From: Cytophagales bacterium
GTDB taxonomy: Bacteria > Bacteroidota > Bacteroidia > Cytophagales > Thermoflexibacteraceae
Direction: 5' to 3'
Length of the DNA: 64,000 bases
Assembly: GCA_013299115.1 (NCBI GenBank)
Contig: JAAFKA010000004.1
Coordinates: forward strand, 186,001-250,000
Shown here: piece by piece, positions 55,983 to 64,000 of the stretch
Numbering within the stretch: the first letter of the stretch is position 1
Layout: every line of letters begins with the position of its first letter
The notes under the pieces: generated by a model
What the model was told of the DNA's origin: nothing
What the model saw: the letters and a program-made list of their open reading frames with translations, nothing else
The model's database searches: none
Position numbers and translations under genes: made by a program

Positions 55983-57080
55983 TCACTGTTCAAAACTTGT
56001 AATAAAAGCATCTTTGAAGTTAAACTTTCTAATTTCGGTCAAAATAGCTTGTGAAGCCTCCAAAGTGTCTTCTTTGCCCACAAAATAACGGTATCTTTTG
56101 CCATTCAGGTCATCATCAGTAATTACTTCCTCTATTTTGTAATTTTTGGCTTGCAATTTTGCGAAATCGTAATGTGTCATTGAGATAGGTATTTTGGAGG
56201 CTGAAATTTGCACCCGATAGACTATTTTAGCTGTCTTGGCTGCTTCTTCGTCTTGTTTTTTCTCCTTTTCGTATTTTTGGGTAGCCTCGTCTATCTCTTT
56301 TATCAGTTTTTTACCTGCCTCGCTGTTGTGTTTAGCCAATTCTGCTTTCACTTCGGCAGGTTTAGGTAAGAGTTTTACTGCCAAGCCCTCTGCTTTGCAA
56401 TAGGTTACAACGCCGTGTAAAATTGCCTCTGCTACTAAATCTTGTCCTGATTCGGTGTTTAAAAATTCCTCCTCTTTGCTGTTGCTCAAAAAACCGACTT
56501 CTATTAGTACACCTGTCATTTTGCTAAATTGCAGGACATAGAGGGGGAAACCACGGTCTTTGCTATTGAAAATACCCAAAGTTTTTCTTTCGGCTATGGT
56601 TTCAAAAGCCTTGTTTAAGTGGTGGGCAAGTTTGCGACTTTTCTTAGCCGTATTGTTGTGTATGTGCATCTGCGTACCATAAACAGACTTTTTGGGATTA
56701 GAATTGCAGTGCAAACTCAAAAAAACATCAGCTTTGGCTTGATTGGCTATGGCTACTCTTGCGTCCAGTTTCAAATAGATATCACGTTTGCGGGTATAAA
56801 TAATTTCTGTACCTATCAAACGCAAAAGCATTTTTTCTCCTAATTTTTTGGTAATAGCTAACACAATAACCTTTTCGTCTTTCATACCTTCACGAGTCTT
56901 TTCTGTGCCTGGGTCATAACCTCCATGCCCCGCATCTAATACTATTTTGACAGGTTTGGTTATAGACAAAACCATTTTGGAAGTAGATAAAGCAGCCTCA
57001 GCAGTAGATTGAGCTACTGCAAGGCTACTCAAAAGACAAAAAGTCAAAATAGCACACAAAAGTTTGATAATCAACAACAT
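55983..57080 (-). CDS. N-acetylmuramoyl-L-alanine amidase (Amidase_3)
   Basis: A 365-residue exported zinc amidase that cleaves the peptide from MurNAc in peptidoglycan. Signal peptide at 1-24. The zinc ligands visible are His52 (DAGHGG), Glu69 and His124 (SLHCN), with catalytic Glu194 (LIEVGFLSN). A helical, lysine-rich linker follows, then a C-terminal SPOR-like domain (about 285-365, VYRVQISASKIP, GKRYRYFVGKEDT). The EnvC-like factor at 23621-24928 lacks catalytic residues and could be its activator. No clear promoter was found. A terminator-like hairpin lies beyond the start side. Confidence 0.93.
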   Translation of the reverse strand: MLLIIKLLCAILTFCLLSSLAVAQSTAEAALSTSKMVLSITKPVKIVLDAGHGGYDPGTEKTREGMKDEKVIVLAITKKLGEKMLLRLIGTEIIYTRKRDIYLKLDARVAIANQAKADVFLSLHCNSNPKKSVYGTQMHIHNNTAKKSRKLAHHLNKAFETIAERKTLGIFNSKDRGFPLYVLQFSKMTGVLIEVGFLSNSKEEEFLNTESGQDLVAEAILHGVVTYCKAEGLAVKLLPKPAEVKAELAKHNSEAGKKLIKEIDEATQKYEKEKKQDEEAAKTAKIVYRVQISASKIPISMTHYDFAKLQAKNYKIEEVITDDDLNGKRYRYFVGKEDTLEASQAILTEIRKFNFKDAFITSFEQ

Positions 57081-57266
57081 GATAGCAGAAAAAGGAAATT
57101 TGAACCCCGCAAAGACTTTAAAACTTTAATGAAGTTGCAAATAGAACTGCCAAAATTATAAAAATATTTTAAGTAACAGCAAAGATTTTAACTTTTTGAT
57201 ATTTTCATTGTAAGTTTAAAGCTTTTTAGAATGGCAATAACTTTAAACTTAATGATACCATAAAAG

Positions 57267-57294
57267 AAGAGGCTGTACGAAAATACAACCTCTT
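57267..57294. terminator. Hairpin between the amidase and the anti-sigma-like gene
   Basis: AAGAGGCTGTA (57267-57277) and TACAACCTCTT (57284-57294) pair at 10 of 11 positions, with a TTTT tail on the right and AAAAG on the left. It lies just past the stop of the leftward 57308 gene. Confidence 0.55.
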
Positions 57295-57307
57295 TTAAAT
57301 TACTTTT

Positions 57308-57955
57308 TTACTCTTGCTCATATCCTTTCATTTCGTCTAAAAACTCCATTGCTTTGAGCAAAGGCAACCATTCATTGCTACCAAAAAGCCACAAAAACCA
57401 TTTTTTGTGGCGGTTTTCGTAGTTGATATTGACAAAAAGCCACAAAGCCAAGCCTGTAAAAAAGCAAGTTATTGTAATCTGAAAAACCCACAAAGTTAAA
57501 TTACCATTTGCCAGCATCGTGCTACTCAGATAAAAAGTAGTCCACAAAGGCAGTTGCAAAAAAGCTATTCTTGTTGTCCACAAGGTAGAAATTTGTAGTT
57601 TTATCAATTTACTTTGACTTTCTAATACAGGCGAAGCAAGGTCTATTTGGCTTATCAAAGTCATTTGGTAAATGTAAATGCCCATAGAAATTTTGCTTAT
57701 CAAAACCTGCAATATAGCAGAGCCAATGAAAAATATAGAGGCTTTTTGCCAAACCATAAGCAACAAACTATCTACCAAAATTACCCAAACCAAGCCAATT
57801 AACAGCGTAGTTCGTTTGGTTGGTTGCATAGTAGAGAGCAAATTACCAACTTGCAAATGTGTAAGGCGAATGGCATTTTGTCGATTCAAAGCCAAGTTGT
57901 CATCTAATTTTTGATGAGCTGTTTGCCAAAGTTGTTTTAAATCTATTTCGTTCAT
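57308..57955 (-). CDS. Four-helix membrane protein, probable anti-sigma partner
   Basis: A 215-residue integral membrane protein. A short cytosolic N-terminus (MNEIDLKQLWQTAHQKLDDN) precedes four hydrophobic helices (about 48-70, 72-95, 125-150 and 158-178) and a charged C-terminal tail (LLKAMEFLDEMKGYEQE). It is encoded 23 nt downstream of an ECF sigma factor. Membrane proteins in this position in Bacteroidota usually bind their sigma factor. Function is inferred from position, as the family is poorly characterised. Confidence 0.65.
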   Translation of the reverse strand: MNEIDLKQLWQTAHQKLDDNLALNRQNAIRLTHLQVGNLLSTMQPTKRTTLLIGLVWVILVDSLLLMVWQKASIFFIGSAILQVLISKISMGIYIYQMTLISQIDLASPVLESQSKLIKLQISTLWTTRIAFLQLPLWTTFYLSSTMLANGNLTLWVFQITITCFFTGLALWLFVNINYENRHKKWFLWLFGSNEWLPLLKAMEFLDEMKGYEQE

Positions 57956-57978
57956 GAGATTATTGAGTTAAAAATTAA

Positions 57979-58482
57979 TTAGGTAATATTTTTAAATTTT
58001 TTTCGCAATCTTTCCTTTATCCGACTTATTTTGGTAGCTACATTGGTCAGGGAAATCCCCAAAATACTTGCTATCTCAGCATGGCTTTTGTCTTCTAAAT
58101 ACAACAGTATCAGGGCTTTGTCGAGGTCATTCAGTTCGTTTATAAATTGTTCTAATAAGTTGAGATTTGCCTCTTGTGCTGCTCCTTCATTTTCTGTACT
58201 TATAAGCATTGTTTCGTGTAAAGGCAAAGAATTATTTTTTTGTGAACTATTTTTTCTGTAAAACGAAATAGCCACATTCAACACCACCCGATATAGCCAA
58301 GTGCTAAGGGCAAATGCTGGTTGATAAGAAGGTAAGGCTTTCCATAGTTGCAACATCATTTCTTGCACCAAATCTTGCCTGTCTATCTCATTGCTACAAT
58401 AAGTACGTGCTACTTTCCACAAAATACCCTGATGTTTGGCTATGAGGTCGTCAAAGAATTGGCTGTTTGCTACTTTATTCAT
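57979..58482 (-). CDS. ECF-type RNA polymerase sigma factor
   Basis: A 167-residue sigma-70-like ECF factor: region 2 (DLVQEMMLQLWKALPSYQPA, FALSTWLYRVVLNVA) and region 4 with an HTH (LYLEDKSHAEIASILGISLT). It would direct RNA polymerase to a stress or envelope regulon. The downstream membrane protein is the likely regulator. The first ATG gives the normal ECF length. Confidence 0.93.
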   Translation of the reverse strand: MNKVANSQFFDDLIAKHQGILWKVARTYCSNEIDRQDLVQEMMLQLWKALPSYQPAFALSTWLYRVVLNVAISFYRKNSSQKNNSLPLHETMLISTENEGAAQEANLNLLEQFINELNDLDKALILLYLEDKSHAEIASILGISLTNVATKISRIKERLRKKFKNIT

Positions 58483-58664
58483 TTTGTTGCTTTGTAGTAA
58501 TGCACTAATGCACTAATTATTTTGCTCTATTATTCGCAAGAGCTGACAAAAAATCACAGGTAAATCGAAAAAATTAGTTGTTTTTTTTATGAGGTAAGGA
58601 ATAAGAAACTAAAAAGGTAGTCTAACAGCTATAGCACTACCCAAAATTATAACAAAAAAACCTT
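58483..58664. other. Intergenic region upstream of the sigma factor
   Basis: An AT-rich sequence with TTTTTTTTATGAGG and no supported gene. It probably holds the sigma-factor promoter, but I see no TAnnTTTG match. Confidence 0.4.
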
Positions 58665-58796
58665 CTAAATCCTAAAAGACTTAGTCAACGGAAGCTCTAC
58701 TTTAAAATTGGCTGGTTTTTGAACAAGAATTTGTGCTTGTAAGGATTGAAGTCCTAAATAACACAAAATAATGACTAAGAAATAATAAGTTTTCAT
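58665..58796 (-). CDS. Small secreted peptide, 43 residues
   Basis: The minus-strand frame from the ATG at 58796 encodes MKTYYFLVIILCYLGLQSLQ, a signal peptide ending AQ, then ILVQKPANFKVELPLTKSF, RI and a stop at 58665-58667. It could be a true small secreted protein or the N-terminal relic of a larger exported protein (the QKPANFKVELPL start is like many Bacteroidota lipocalin or barrel proteins). Not in a known family. Confidence 0.45.
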   Translation of the reverse strand: MKTYYFLVIILCYLGLQSLQAQILVQKPANFKVELPLTKSFRI

Positions 58797-58917
58797 CGGT
58801 TATCATATTTAAAATAATAACCAAAAATAAATAACCAAACTTTACAAAAAGGTTAATGAAAGGTTAAATTCTTGTTATTTATTGTTAAGCAAAAAAATAG
58901 CAGATGAGGAAACAATA

Positions 58918-58952
58918 AACCCCTTCCAAATCTCAATGATTTGGAAGGGGTT
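58918..58952 (-). terminator. Terminator hairpin of the ppiD-like gene
   Basis: A perfect 15-bp stem AACCCCTTCCAAATC with loop TCAAT lies 28 nt past the stop of the leftward gene at 58980. Confidence 0.75.
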
Positions 58953-58979
58953 TTATTACTTTAAACAACTTGCAACGAC

Positions 58980-61100
58980 TTAGTAATACTTAGAAATATA
59001 ATCTTCGGTTTTGGTCAATTTTTTGATTGCACGCAAGATTGTATTGTTGTTGCTGTTGTTGGTGCGTTGTTGGGTTAGTTGGTCTTTGTAGGTAGTGTGT
59101 TCTGCAATTTTTGCAGCCACTTCCGACTCCGTAACTTCCATTATCATCACACCCGAATCATCTTTGTAGGCTTGTGTTTTAGTGCCTTTTGGCAATACCG
59201 CAGCTTTGCCTATGGTTTGGGTGGCAGAGCCTACCCCTACTAACGACAAGGTTTTGATGTTTACATCTTGGGTATTTAAAACCGAAATATTGTTGCCATA
59301 AGCCTTTGCTATTTCGTCTAAGCTACCTGATAATTTGTTTAGTTTTTCCATTATCATTTGAGCTTTTTTCTCCTCTCTCACTTTTGCCAACACCATTACC
59401 GCAGCATCTTCAAAGGTTGATTCTCCTTTTTCTTTTCTTTCTTTCAAAATAGCCACAATGTAAGTGTCTTGCATCTCAAATGGGTCTGAAACCATACCAA
59501 TTTCGGTTTCGGCTTTGTATGCCCATTTTACCACTTCTCTTGCTCTTTCGCCTGTCAAGTTGTTGATATAACGGCTTTCTTGTGTGATATTGAGGGCTTG
59601 CAAACTCAACAAACCTTTGCCTGCTGCCACATTTGCATCATATTCGGTTTTGTTTTTTGCTTTTGCAAATTCGGCAGACAATTTATAGGCTGCTTTTCTT
59701 GTTTTTTCGCTGGGTTCAATATCTCTTGTAACCGTAGCAATTTGGTATTGCTGTTTGGTTTTTTCTTGCGTAATTTTGATAACGTGATAGCCAAATTGCG
59801 TTTCTACTACGGTTGGATAGACGCCTACTTTGCCATTTAATACGGCATCGTTAAAAGGTTTTACCATTACGCCTTCTTTAAACCAATTCAAATCACCGCC
59901 TTGATTTTTAGACCCGTCTTCGCTATACATAGAGGCTAAGGCTTCGAAAGGCATATTTTTCTTTGCTTGTGCCAAAATGTCTTCGGCTTTTTTACGCAAA
60001 GCAATTTTTTCTATGTCGTTTTTGCCATCTGTTTTCAACAAAATGTGGCTGGCACGCATAGAGAATACAGTGTCTTCTTTTGTACCTGAAACTTTGTAGA
60101 GTTTGTATTTATTTCCTGCCAAATAAGAGCCAAAAACTTTTCCTTTTGTCAATTCAGTCGCAGGTATATTTTTAAGTTCATTAGGCAATTCGTCTATTCT
60201 GAAAGAACGGATACCATTCATATTGTCGTCTGAATTTGCCTCTACAAAAGCAGTGTCTTCCGATATAGTTGCAAATCTGTCTTTCATTTCGTCTAATTCT
60301 TTGCGAATGTTAGCAGAGTCTTCGGCAGTTGGTTTGAAAGGAAAACTTACATATTCTAACGAAACACTTGCTTCTCTTTTGTATTTGCTTTTGTTTTTGT
60401 CAAAATATTCTTTGAGTTCGGCATCAGGCACTTGCACCACCGAGTCGGCAATAGAGCCAAACGGCACAAAGATATAACGAATATCTGTTTTGTTGTTGGT
60501 TTGGTGATATTCGTTTTCTGCCTCCAACTTGGTTACGTAGTTGGTGAAGGCAAATAATTTTTCGTATTTTTGGTTCAAACGGTTCAAAGGCAATTCGGCT
60601 TCGAAGTTTCTGAACTGCATTTGTTGGTCTATTGGGGCATTTTTGAGGTTAGACAAAAAGTTTTTCAAACCTGCCTTGTCTAAGTTGCCGTCTTTGTCTT
60701 TGAAACTACCAGCAATGGCGGGGTGAACATTGTTGCCCTGCACCATGTCTATAATTTCTTCTTTGGTAACTTGCACGCCAATTTTTTCAAATTCTTTCAT
60801 CAAGACCAACTCCATTACCAGTTTGTTCCAAGCTTCTTGGCGGAGGTAAGGCATTTCGTCTTCGTTGGGTCTTCTGCCCAAATTTAAGGTATATTTATTG
60901 GTTACCTCCTCCACTTTGCGAGCAAATTCATCTAATCCAATTTCATTGCCGTCTATCACGCCAATTACCTCTTTGGTTGAACCCAATAATTTGGAATTGG
61001 GAGATAATAAATCTCCTCCTACAATAAACATGATAAGACCAATGGCTATTGCACCAATGGCTATACCTGATTTTTCTCTGATTTTGGTTACTAATGCCAT
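58980..61100 (-). CDS. Peptidyl-prolyl cis-trans isomerase, PpiD/SurA-like
   Basis: A 706-residue inner-membrane-anchored periplasmic foldase. One transmembrane helix (about 12-30) is followed by a long SurA_N-type chaperone domain (about 35-200). The parvulin PPIC domain (about 340-445) is marked by RASHILLKTDG, GGDLNWFKEG and FGYHVIKITQ. It helps outer-membrane proteins fold in the periplasm. Asn/Thr-rich tail NNSNNNTILR at the end. The MerR gene lies upstream in the same direction. Confidence 0.93.
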   Translation of the reverse strand: MALVTKIREKSGIAIGAIAIGLIMFIVGGDLLSPNSKLLGSTKEVIGVIDGNEIGLDEFARKVEEVTNKYTLNLGRRPNEDEMPYLRQEAWNKLVMELVLMKEFEKIGVQVTKEEIIDMVQGNNVHPAIAGSFKDKDGNLDKAGLKNFLSNLKNAPIDQQMQFRNFEAELPLNRLNQKYEKLFAFTNYVTKLEAENEYHQTNNKTDIRYIFVPFGSIADSVVQVPDAELKEYFDKNKSKYKREASVSLEYVSFPFKPTAEDSANIRKELDEMKDRFATISEDTAFVEANSDDNMNGIRSFRIDELPNELKNIPATELTKGKVFGSYLAGNKYKLYKVSGTKEDTVFSMRASHILLKTDGKNDIEKIALRKKAEDILAQAKKNMPFEALASMYSEDGSKNQGGDLNWFKEGVMVKPFNDAVLNGKVGVYPTVVETQFGYHVIKITQEKTKQQYQIATVTRDIEPSEKTRKAAYKLSAEFAKAKNKTEYDANVAAGKGLLSLQALNITQESRYINNLTGERAREVVKWAYKAETEIGMVSDPFEMQDTYIVAILKERKEKGESTFEDAAVMVLAKVREEKKAQMIMEKLNKLSGSLDEIAKAYGNNISVLNTQDVNIKTLSLVGVGSATQTIGKAAVLPKGTKTQAYKDDSGVMIMEVTESEVAAKIAEHTTYKDQLTQQRTNNSNNNTILRAIKKLTKTEDYISKYY

Positions 61101-61185
61101 AATTTATGTTGTGCTTAATTTTTGCTATTATTTTAAGGCTGCAAAATTAGCACGTAGAAAAGAAATATCAAAACTTTTTGTGTGC

Positions 61186-61524
61186 TTATTTGATTTTCTC
61201 TTTTAATTGGGCAAAAAAATTGCGAACTTCCTCCAATTCTTTGATAATTTGCACCATGTCTTGGGTAGCTTCGCCTTTTTTGAGTAGCATTTCTCTTGCC
61301 CCTTGTAGGGTAAAGCCCCGTTTTTTGACCAAAAAATAAATGGTTTGCAATTTGTTTATGTCTTCCTTCGTATATTGGCGTACACCTTTTTTGCTCTTGC
61401 GAGGTTTGACTATATCAAATTGGCTCTCCCAAAAACGAATTAAAGAAGGGGCTACATCTAATAAAACGGCAACTTCGCCTATGCTATAATACTTTTTTTC
61501 TATTTCGTCGGACATGAGTTTCAT
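61186..61524 (-). CDS. MerR-family transcriptional regulator
   Basis: A 112-residue protein with an N-terminal winged HTH of the MerR type (YYSIGEVAVLLDVAPSLIRFWE) and the DNA-wing segment GVRQYTKEDINKL, then a dimerisation helix. No sensor domain or metal-binding cysteines are visible, so the inducer is unknown. Starts at 61524 (M1) or 61515 (M4) both fit. It may be co-transcribed with ppiD. Confidence 0.9.
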   Translation of the reverse strand: MKLMSDEIEKKYYSIGEVAVLLDVAPSLIRFWESQFDIVKPRKSKKGVRQYTKEDINKLQTIYFLVKKRGFTLQGAREMLLKKGEATQDMVQIIKELEEVRNFFAQLKEKIK

Positions 61525-61660
61525 ATTTTCTTGATTTTTGTTTCAATTCCGTAAAGGTATATTTTTACTCTGAATTTACACAACTAAAAGAGTAAGCACT
61601 TGCAAGGCAATCAAAATATTTTTTGTAAAAGCCTTTACTTAGCATAAGTTGCACAGTTTG

Positions 61661-61717
61661 AATGTAACATACGCTTTAGCGTGTGATTTTTCCACACGCT
61701 AAAGCGTATGCTACATT
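61661..61717. repeat. Hairpin with 25-bp arms, ctaaag class
   Basis: AATGTAACATACGCTTTAGC with GTGTG, loop ATTTTTC, then its inverse; 24 of 25 positions match. Shorter relatives are at about 18872-18896 (ACACGCTAAAGCGTATGTTA) and in the groE gap. It is next to the stop of metX. Confidence 0.75.
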
Positions 61718-61719
61718 CT

Positions 61720-62805
61720 CTACCCCGCAATCCGCAATAAAGGCTTTTCCACTTGCTTTACTGGTTGATAAACAGGCTGTTGTACCATAGCCGTATGAAA
61801 ATGAATCTCCAAAATTCGTGTCAATTTTTCGGTTTCAATCAAAAAACCATCATGTCCGTAATCTGAATTGATTTCTTTGTACGTAGCATTTTGGATATTG
61901 CAAGCCAAAAAAACTTGTTCCTGCGTAGGAAATAAAAGGTCAGATTTGATACCAACCACCAAAGTTTTTGCTTTGATACTTTGCAAGGCTTTTTCTACAC
62001 CGCCACGCCCACGCCCTACATTGTGCGAATCCATAGCATTGAGCAAAGTCAAGTAAGCAATGACATTAAACCGATTGACTAACTTTTGTCCTTGATATTG
62101 TTGGTAAGACGAGGCTTTGAAATTGTCGGTTTTGTTGTCGTCCTCGTCCCACTGCGTAAAATTATAGGCTTCTGCATGGCGGTAAGAGAGTAAAGCCACA
62201 GCCCTTGCAGCTTTTAGCCCAGCCTGTCCTGCATTTTCCTTCCGTTCATTCCACGTTTTGTCGGCATAAATAGCCAATCGTTGAGCCTCGTTAAAGGCAA
62301 TGCCCCAAGGCGAATGGCGGGCATTGGTGGCAATGACTACCAAATTTTCTATCAAATCTGGTTGCAACAAAGCCCACTCCAATGCTTGTTGCCCACCCAT
62401 AGACCCACCTATGCACGTATGTATCCGCACCAAACCCAACGACCTGCTCAACAAATCCAACGCCTTTGCCATATCTCTAACCGTAATTTTTGGGAAATCT
62501 GCAAAATAAGGTTCTCCTGTTTTGGGGTTCACAGACAAAGCACCCGTTGAGCCATAGCAAGAACCCAACATATTAGCACAGACTATAAAATGTTCTTTGG
62601 GATTAAAAAAGTCTTTTTCGCCCACCAAACCAGCCCACCATTCGGCAGGATTGGCATTGGCAGTGAGGGCATGACACACCCAAACCACATTGCTTTTGCT
62701 CGCATTCAGTTGTCCCCAAGTGGTGTAAGCCAACTCAAAACCATGCAAAACTTCGCCACTCTCTAAGGCAAAGTCAAAAGTATATTTAAAATGTTGTGTT
62801 TCCAT
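61720..62805 (-). CDS. metX: Homoserine O-acetyltransferase
   Basis: An alpha/beta-hydrolase-fold enzyme that transfers acetyl from acetyl-CoA to homoserine, the first step of methionine synthesis by the sulfhydrylation route. The start is the ATG at 62805, and the upstream frame runs into palindrome C. Residue marks: LAYTTWGQLN, the nucleophile elbow CIGGSMGG (Ser135 from this start), and DYGHDGFLIE with catalytic His, preceded by Asp in KSDLLFP. Length (361) is normal. metY, the partner enzyme, begins about 1 kb away in the same direction. A hairpin lies next to its end. Confidence 0.94.
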   Translation of the reverse strand: METQHFKYTFDFALESGEVLHGFELAYTTWGQLNASKSNVVWVCHALTANANPAEWWAGLVGEKDFFNPKEHFIVCANMLGSCYGSTGALSVNPKTGEPYFADFPKITVRDMAKALDLLSRSLGLVRIHTCIGGSMGGQQALEWALLQPDLIENLVVIATNARHSPWGIAFNEAQRLAIYADKTWNERKENAGQAGLKAARAVALLSYRHAEAYNFTQWDEDDNKTDNFKASSYQQYQGQKLVNRFNVIAYLTLLNAMDSHNVGRGRGGVEKALQSIKAKTLVVGIKSDLLFPTQEQVFLACNIQNATYKEINSDYGHDGFLIETEKLTRILEIHFHTAMVQQPVYQPVKQVEKPLLRIAG

Positions 62806-62840
62806 GTTTTTTAAAGTGCTAAGTTTTTTGTAGATTTGAA

Positions 62841-62913
62841 TAGTTAGCAAAGATGTTGTTACAGATGACATCTTTTAAAAAGATGTCATCTGTAACAACA
62901 TCTTTGCTAACTA
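62841..62913. repeat. Long perfect palindrome C (shared core AGATGACATCTTTT)
   Basis: 36-bp arms (62841-62876 and 62878-62913) are perfect around a central A. The outer 22 bp (TAGTTAGCAAAGATGTTGTT then AC) are unique to this site. It lies between metX and the 62945 gene, and its right end overlaps a rightward -7. Confidence 0.95.
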
Positions 62914-62919
62914 CCTTTG
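62912..62919 (+). promoter_or_regulatory. -7 element at the edge of palindrome C
   Basis: TACCTTTG (TAnnTTTG) lies 25 nt upstream of the 62945 ATG. The -33 region would lie within the palindrome's right arm. Confidence 0.5.
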
Positions 62920-62944
62920 TTTGTTAGTTTTACCTTTTTCTCTT

Positions 62945-63547
62945 ATGCAAGTCTATTCAACAGCACATACAACCTTATTGGAAGAATTTGATATTTTTTG
63001 TTCTACCAATGCTTTTATTGATTTTTCAGCCATCAAACCATTGGAAATTACAATGGAATTAAAAGATGACCTCAATTTTTCCATCTCGCAATTAGGTTTT
63101 GCAGATAACGTAAGTTTTATTCGCAATTTTGTTTTATCTCCAATTTTGTTTAAAACTTGGCGTCTAAATCCCAAATTGTCTTTGTTCTCTCGTCCTCTGC
63201 TTGCTACCGAAACTATGCAATGCTATCCTGATTTTCTCTTTGGAACTTCCCACCCACGAGGATACAGAACACTTGCTAAACCTTTATTTGTTGTATTGCA
63301 AAGCAACAAAGATGAATTTACAGACTGTTGGTTCAAGGTTTTACACCAAATGATTGTTTCCCAACAAATAAACAAAGACAAAACCATTCCTATTTTTGCT
63401 GTCGTTTCCAATGGTAAATACTGGGAGTTTGGCAAATTAGATAACAACTTATTTACTAAAAATCTTACATCTCTTTCTATTTCTGACCCTGAAAAAGTTT
63501 TGAGTATTCTGTCTTACCTTGCAGGTGAGGCAGAAAAATATGCTTGA
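62945..63547 (+). CDS. Hypothetical protein with a restriction-like fold, catalytic residues degenerate
   Basis: About 200 residues from the ATG at 62945 (MQVYSTAHTTLLEE); an earlier in-frame ATG-like start is not needed. The pattern CYPDFLFGTSHPRG, FVVLQSNKDEF and FAVVSNGKYWEFGKL matches small Bacteroidota and cyanobacterial PD-(D/E)XK-like proteins that usually read VVEAKKDEF at the second motif. Here it is VLQSNKDEF, so the E-x-K catalytic pair is absent. The fold assignment is an inference. It lies between palindrome C and a composite palindrome, separating metX from metY. Confidence 0.6.
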   Translation: MQVYSTAHTTLLEEFDIFCSTNAFIDFSAIKPLEITMELKDDLNFSISQLGFADNVSFIRNFVLSPILFKTWRLNPKLSLFSRPLLATETMQCYPDFLFGTSHPRGYRTLAKPLFVVLQSNKDEFTDCWFKVLHQMIVSQQINKDKTIPIFAVVSNGKYWEFGKLDNNLFTKNLTSLSISDPEKVLSILSYLAGEAEKYA

Positions 63548-63559
63548 TAATTTACTTCA

Positions 63560-63740
63560 ATGCTATTAAGCTAAAAGTTCTTTGCAACCTCGAAGAGGTT
63601 GAACAGCAATAGCCCTACGTGAAACGTAGGGAAAATATGCAAGTTTATGCTACAACCCCGAAGGGGTTAGATTCACTTATGCCACTGTTTCCCTACGTTT
63701 CACGTAGGGCTATTGCTGTTCAACCTCTTCGAGGTTGCAA
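63560..63740. repeat. Composite palindromic element, copy 2 (perfect 53-bp arms)
   Basis: The left flank ATGCTATTAAGCTAAAAGTT is shared with copy 1 (54081). Arms 63582-63634 and 63688-63740 match perfectly over 53 bp. Compared with copy 1, one internal base differs in each arm in a paired way (GTGAAACGT and ACGTTTCAC instead of GTGCAACGT and ACGTTGCAC), as does the outer TTGC/GCAA (TTCC/GGAA in copy 1). The loop has a CAACCCCGAAGGGGTT hairpin. Confidence 0.95.
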
Positions 63741-63751
63741 GTTCTTTCTTA

Positions 63752-64000
<249 letters not shown>

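Noticed and set aside
62806-62871. Upstream start of metX
   Set aside because: That frame begins inside palindrome C. The ATG at 62805 matches the family.

Overview
The window is AT-rich, gene-dense DNA from a member of the Bacteroidota, most likely a Cytophagales-like relative. The evidence is the gene set: an S46 dipeptidyl peptidase, SGNH/LysM proteins, EnvC, a TonB-like protein, an OmpA/Reg_prop protein, DUF433/DUF5615 and a Vps10/BNR giant protein. Promoters also fit the Bacteroidota pattern (-33 TTTG, about 20 nt, -7 TAnnTTTG). I cannot name a genus. No tRNA, rRNA or CRISPR was seen.

Layout. 0-10 kb: a frameshifted outer-membrane protein, a Uma2 nuclease, an S46 peptidase, a FIST sensor, an esterase/FkbM pair and a lone adenine methyltransferase on an M28-peptidase remnant. 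10-27 kb: mostly leftward housekeeping genes, namely a split transketolase half, a DinB-like protein, nadE, mnmA, two SGNH proteins, an EnvC-like factor, a TonB-like protein and an OmpA protein. A tandem pair of nuclease-like genes and a GxxExxY gene in repeats lie among them. 27-34 kb is decayed accessory DNA: a broken XRE regulator and its partial copy, an antitoxin, a solo DUF433 gene, a restriction-like gene cut by an insertion sequence, and small lipoprotein genes. 34-51 kb is a defence island: the Vps10-like gene, a type ISP restriction-modification enzyme, then a run of small toxin-antitoxin modules, ending in an IS1 copy and a truncated restriction-modification gene. 51-64 kb returns to core genes: groEL/groES, a TPR protein, an amidase, an ECF sigma factor with its probable membrane partner, ppiD, a MerR regulator, metX and the end of metY.

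Two things stand out. First, from 37.6 to 49.6 kb the modules (MNT/HEPN twice, PIN pairs twice, RelE-like, DUF433/DUF5615, a PBECR-like nuclease twice, a DUF91 nuclease) are separated by copies of one roughly 100-bp boundary block. The block holds a TTTTGATAAA/TTTATCAAAA hairpin and often a complete rightward promoter. Several copies still carry the first codons of a leftward gene matching the start of the Vps10-like gene at the left edge. This looks like stepwise accretion of ready-to-express cassettes beside that gene.

Second, the window is crowded with palindromes whose two arms match each other better than they match sister copies. Three loci share the half-core AGATGACATCTTTT but have perfect inverted arms of locus-specific sequence. 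Two composite elements have perfect 50- and 53-bp arms with paired differences between copies. A different GC-rich palindrome sits inside three proteins at ten sites, always in frame and in the same orientation, much as Rickettsia palindromic elements do. All sequence comparisons were made by eye.
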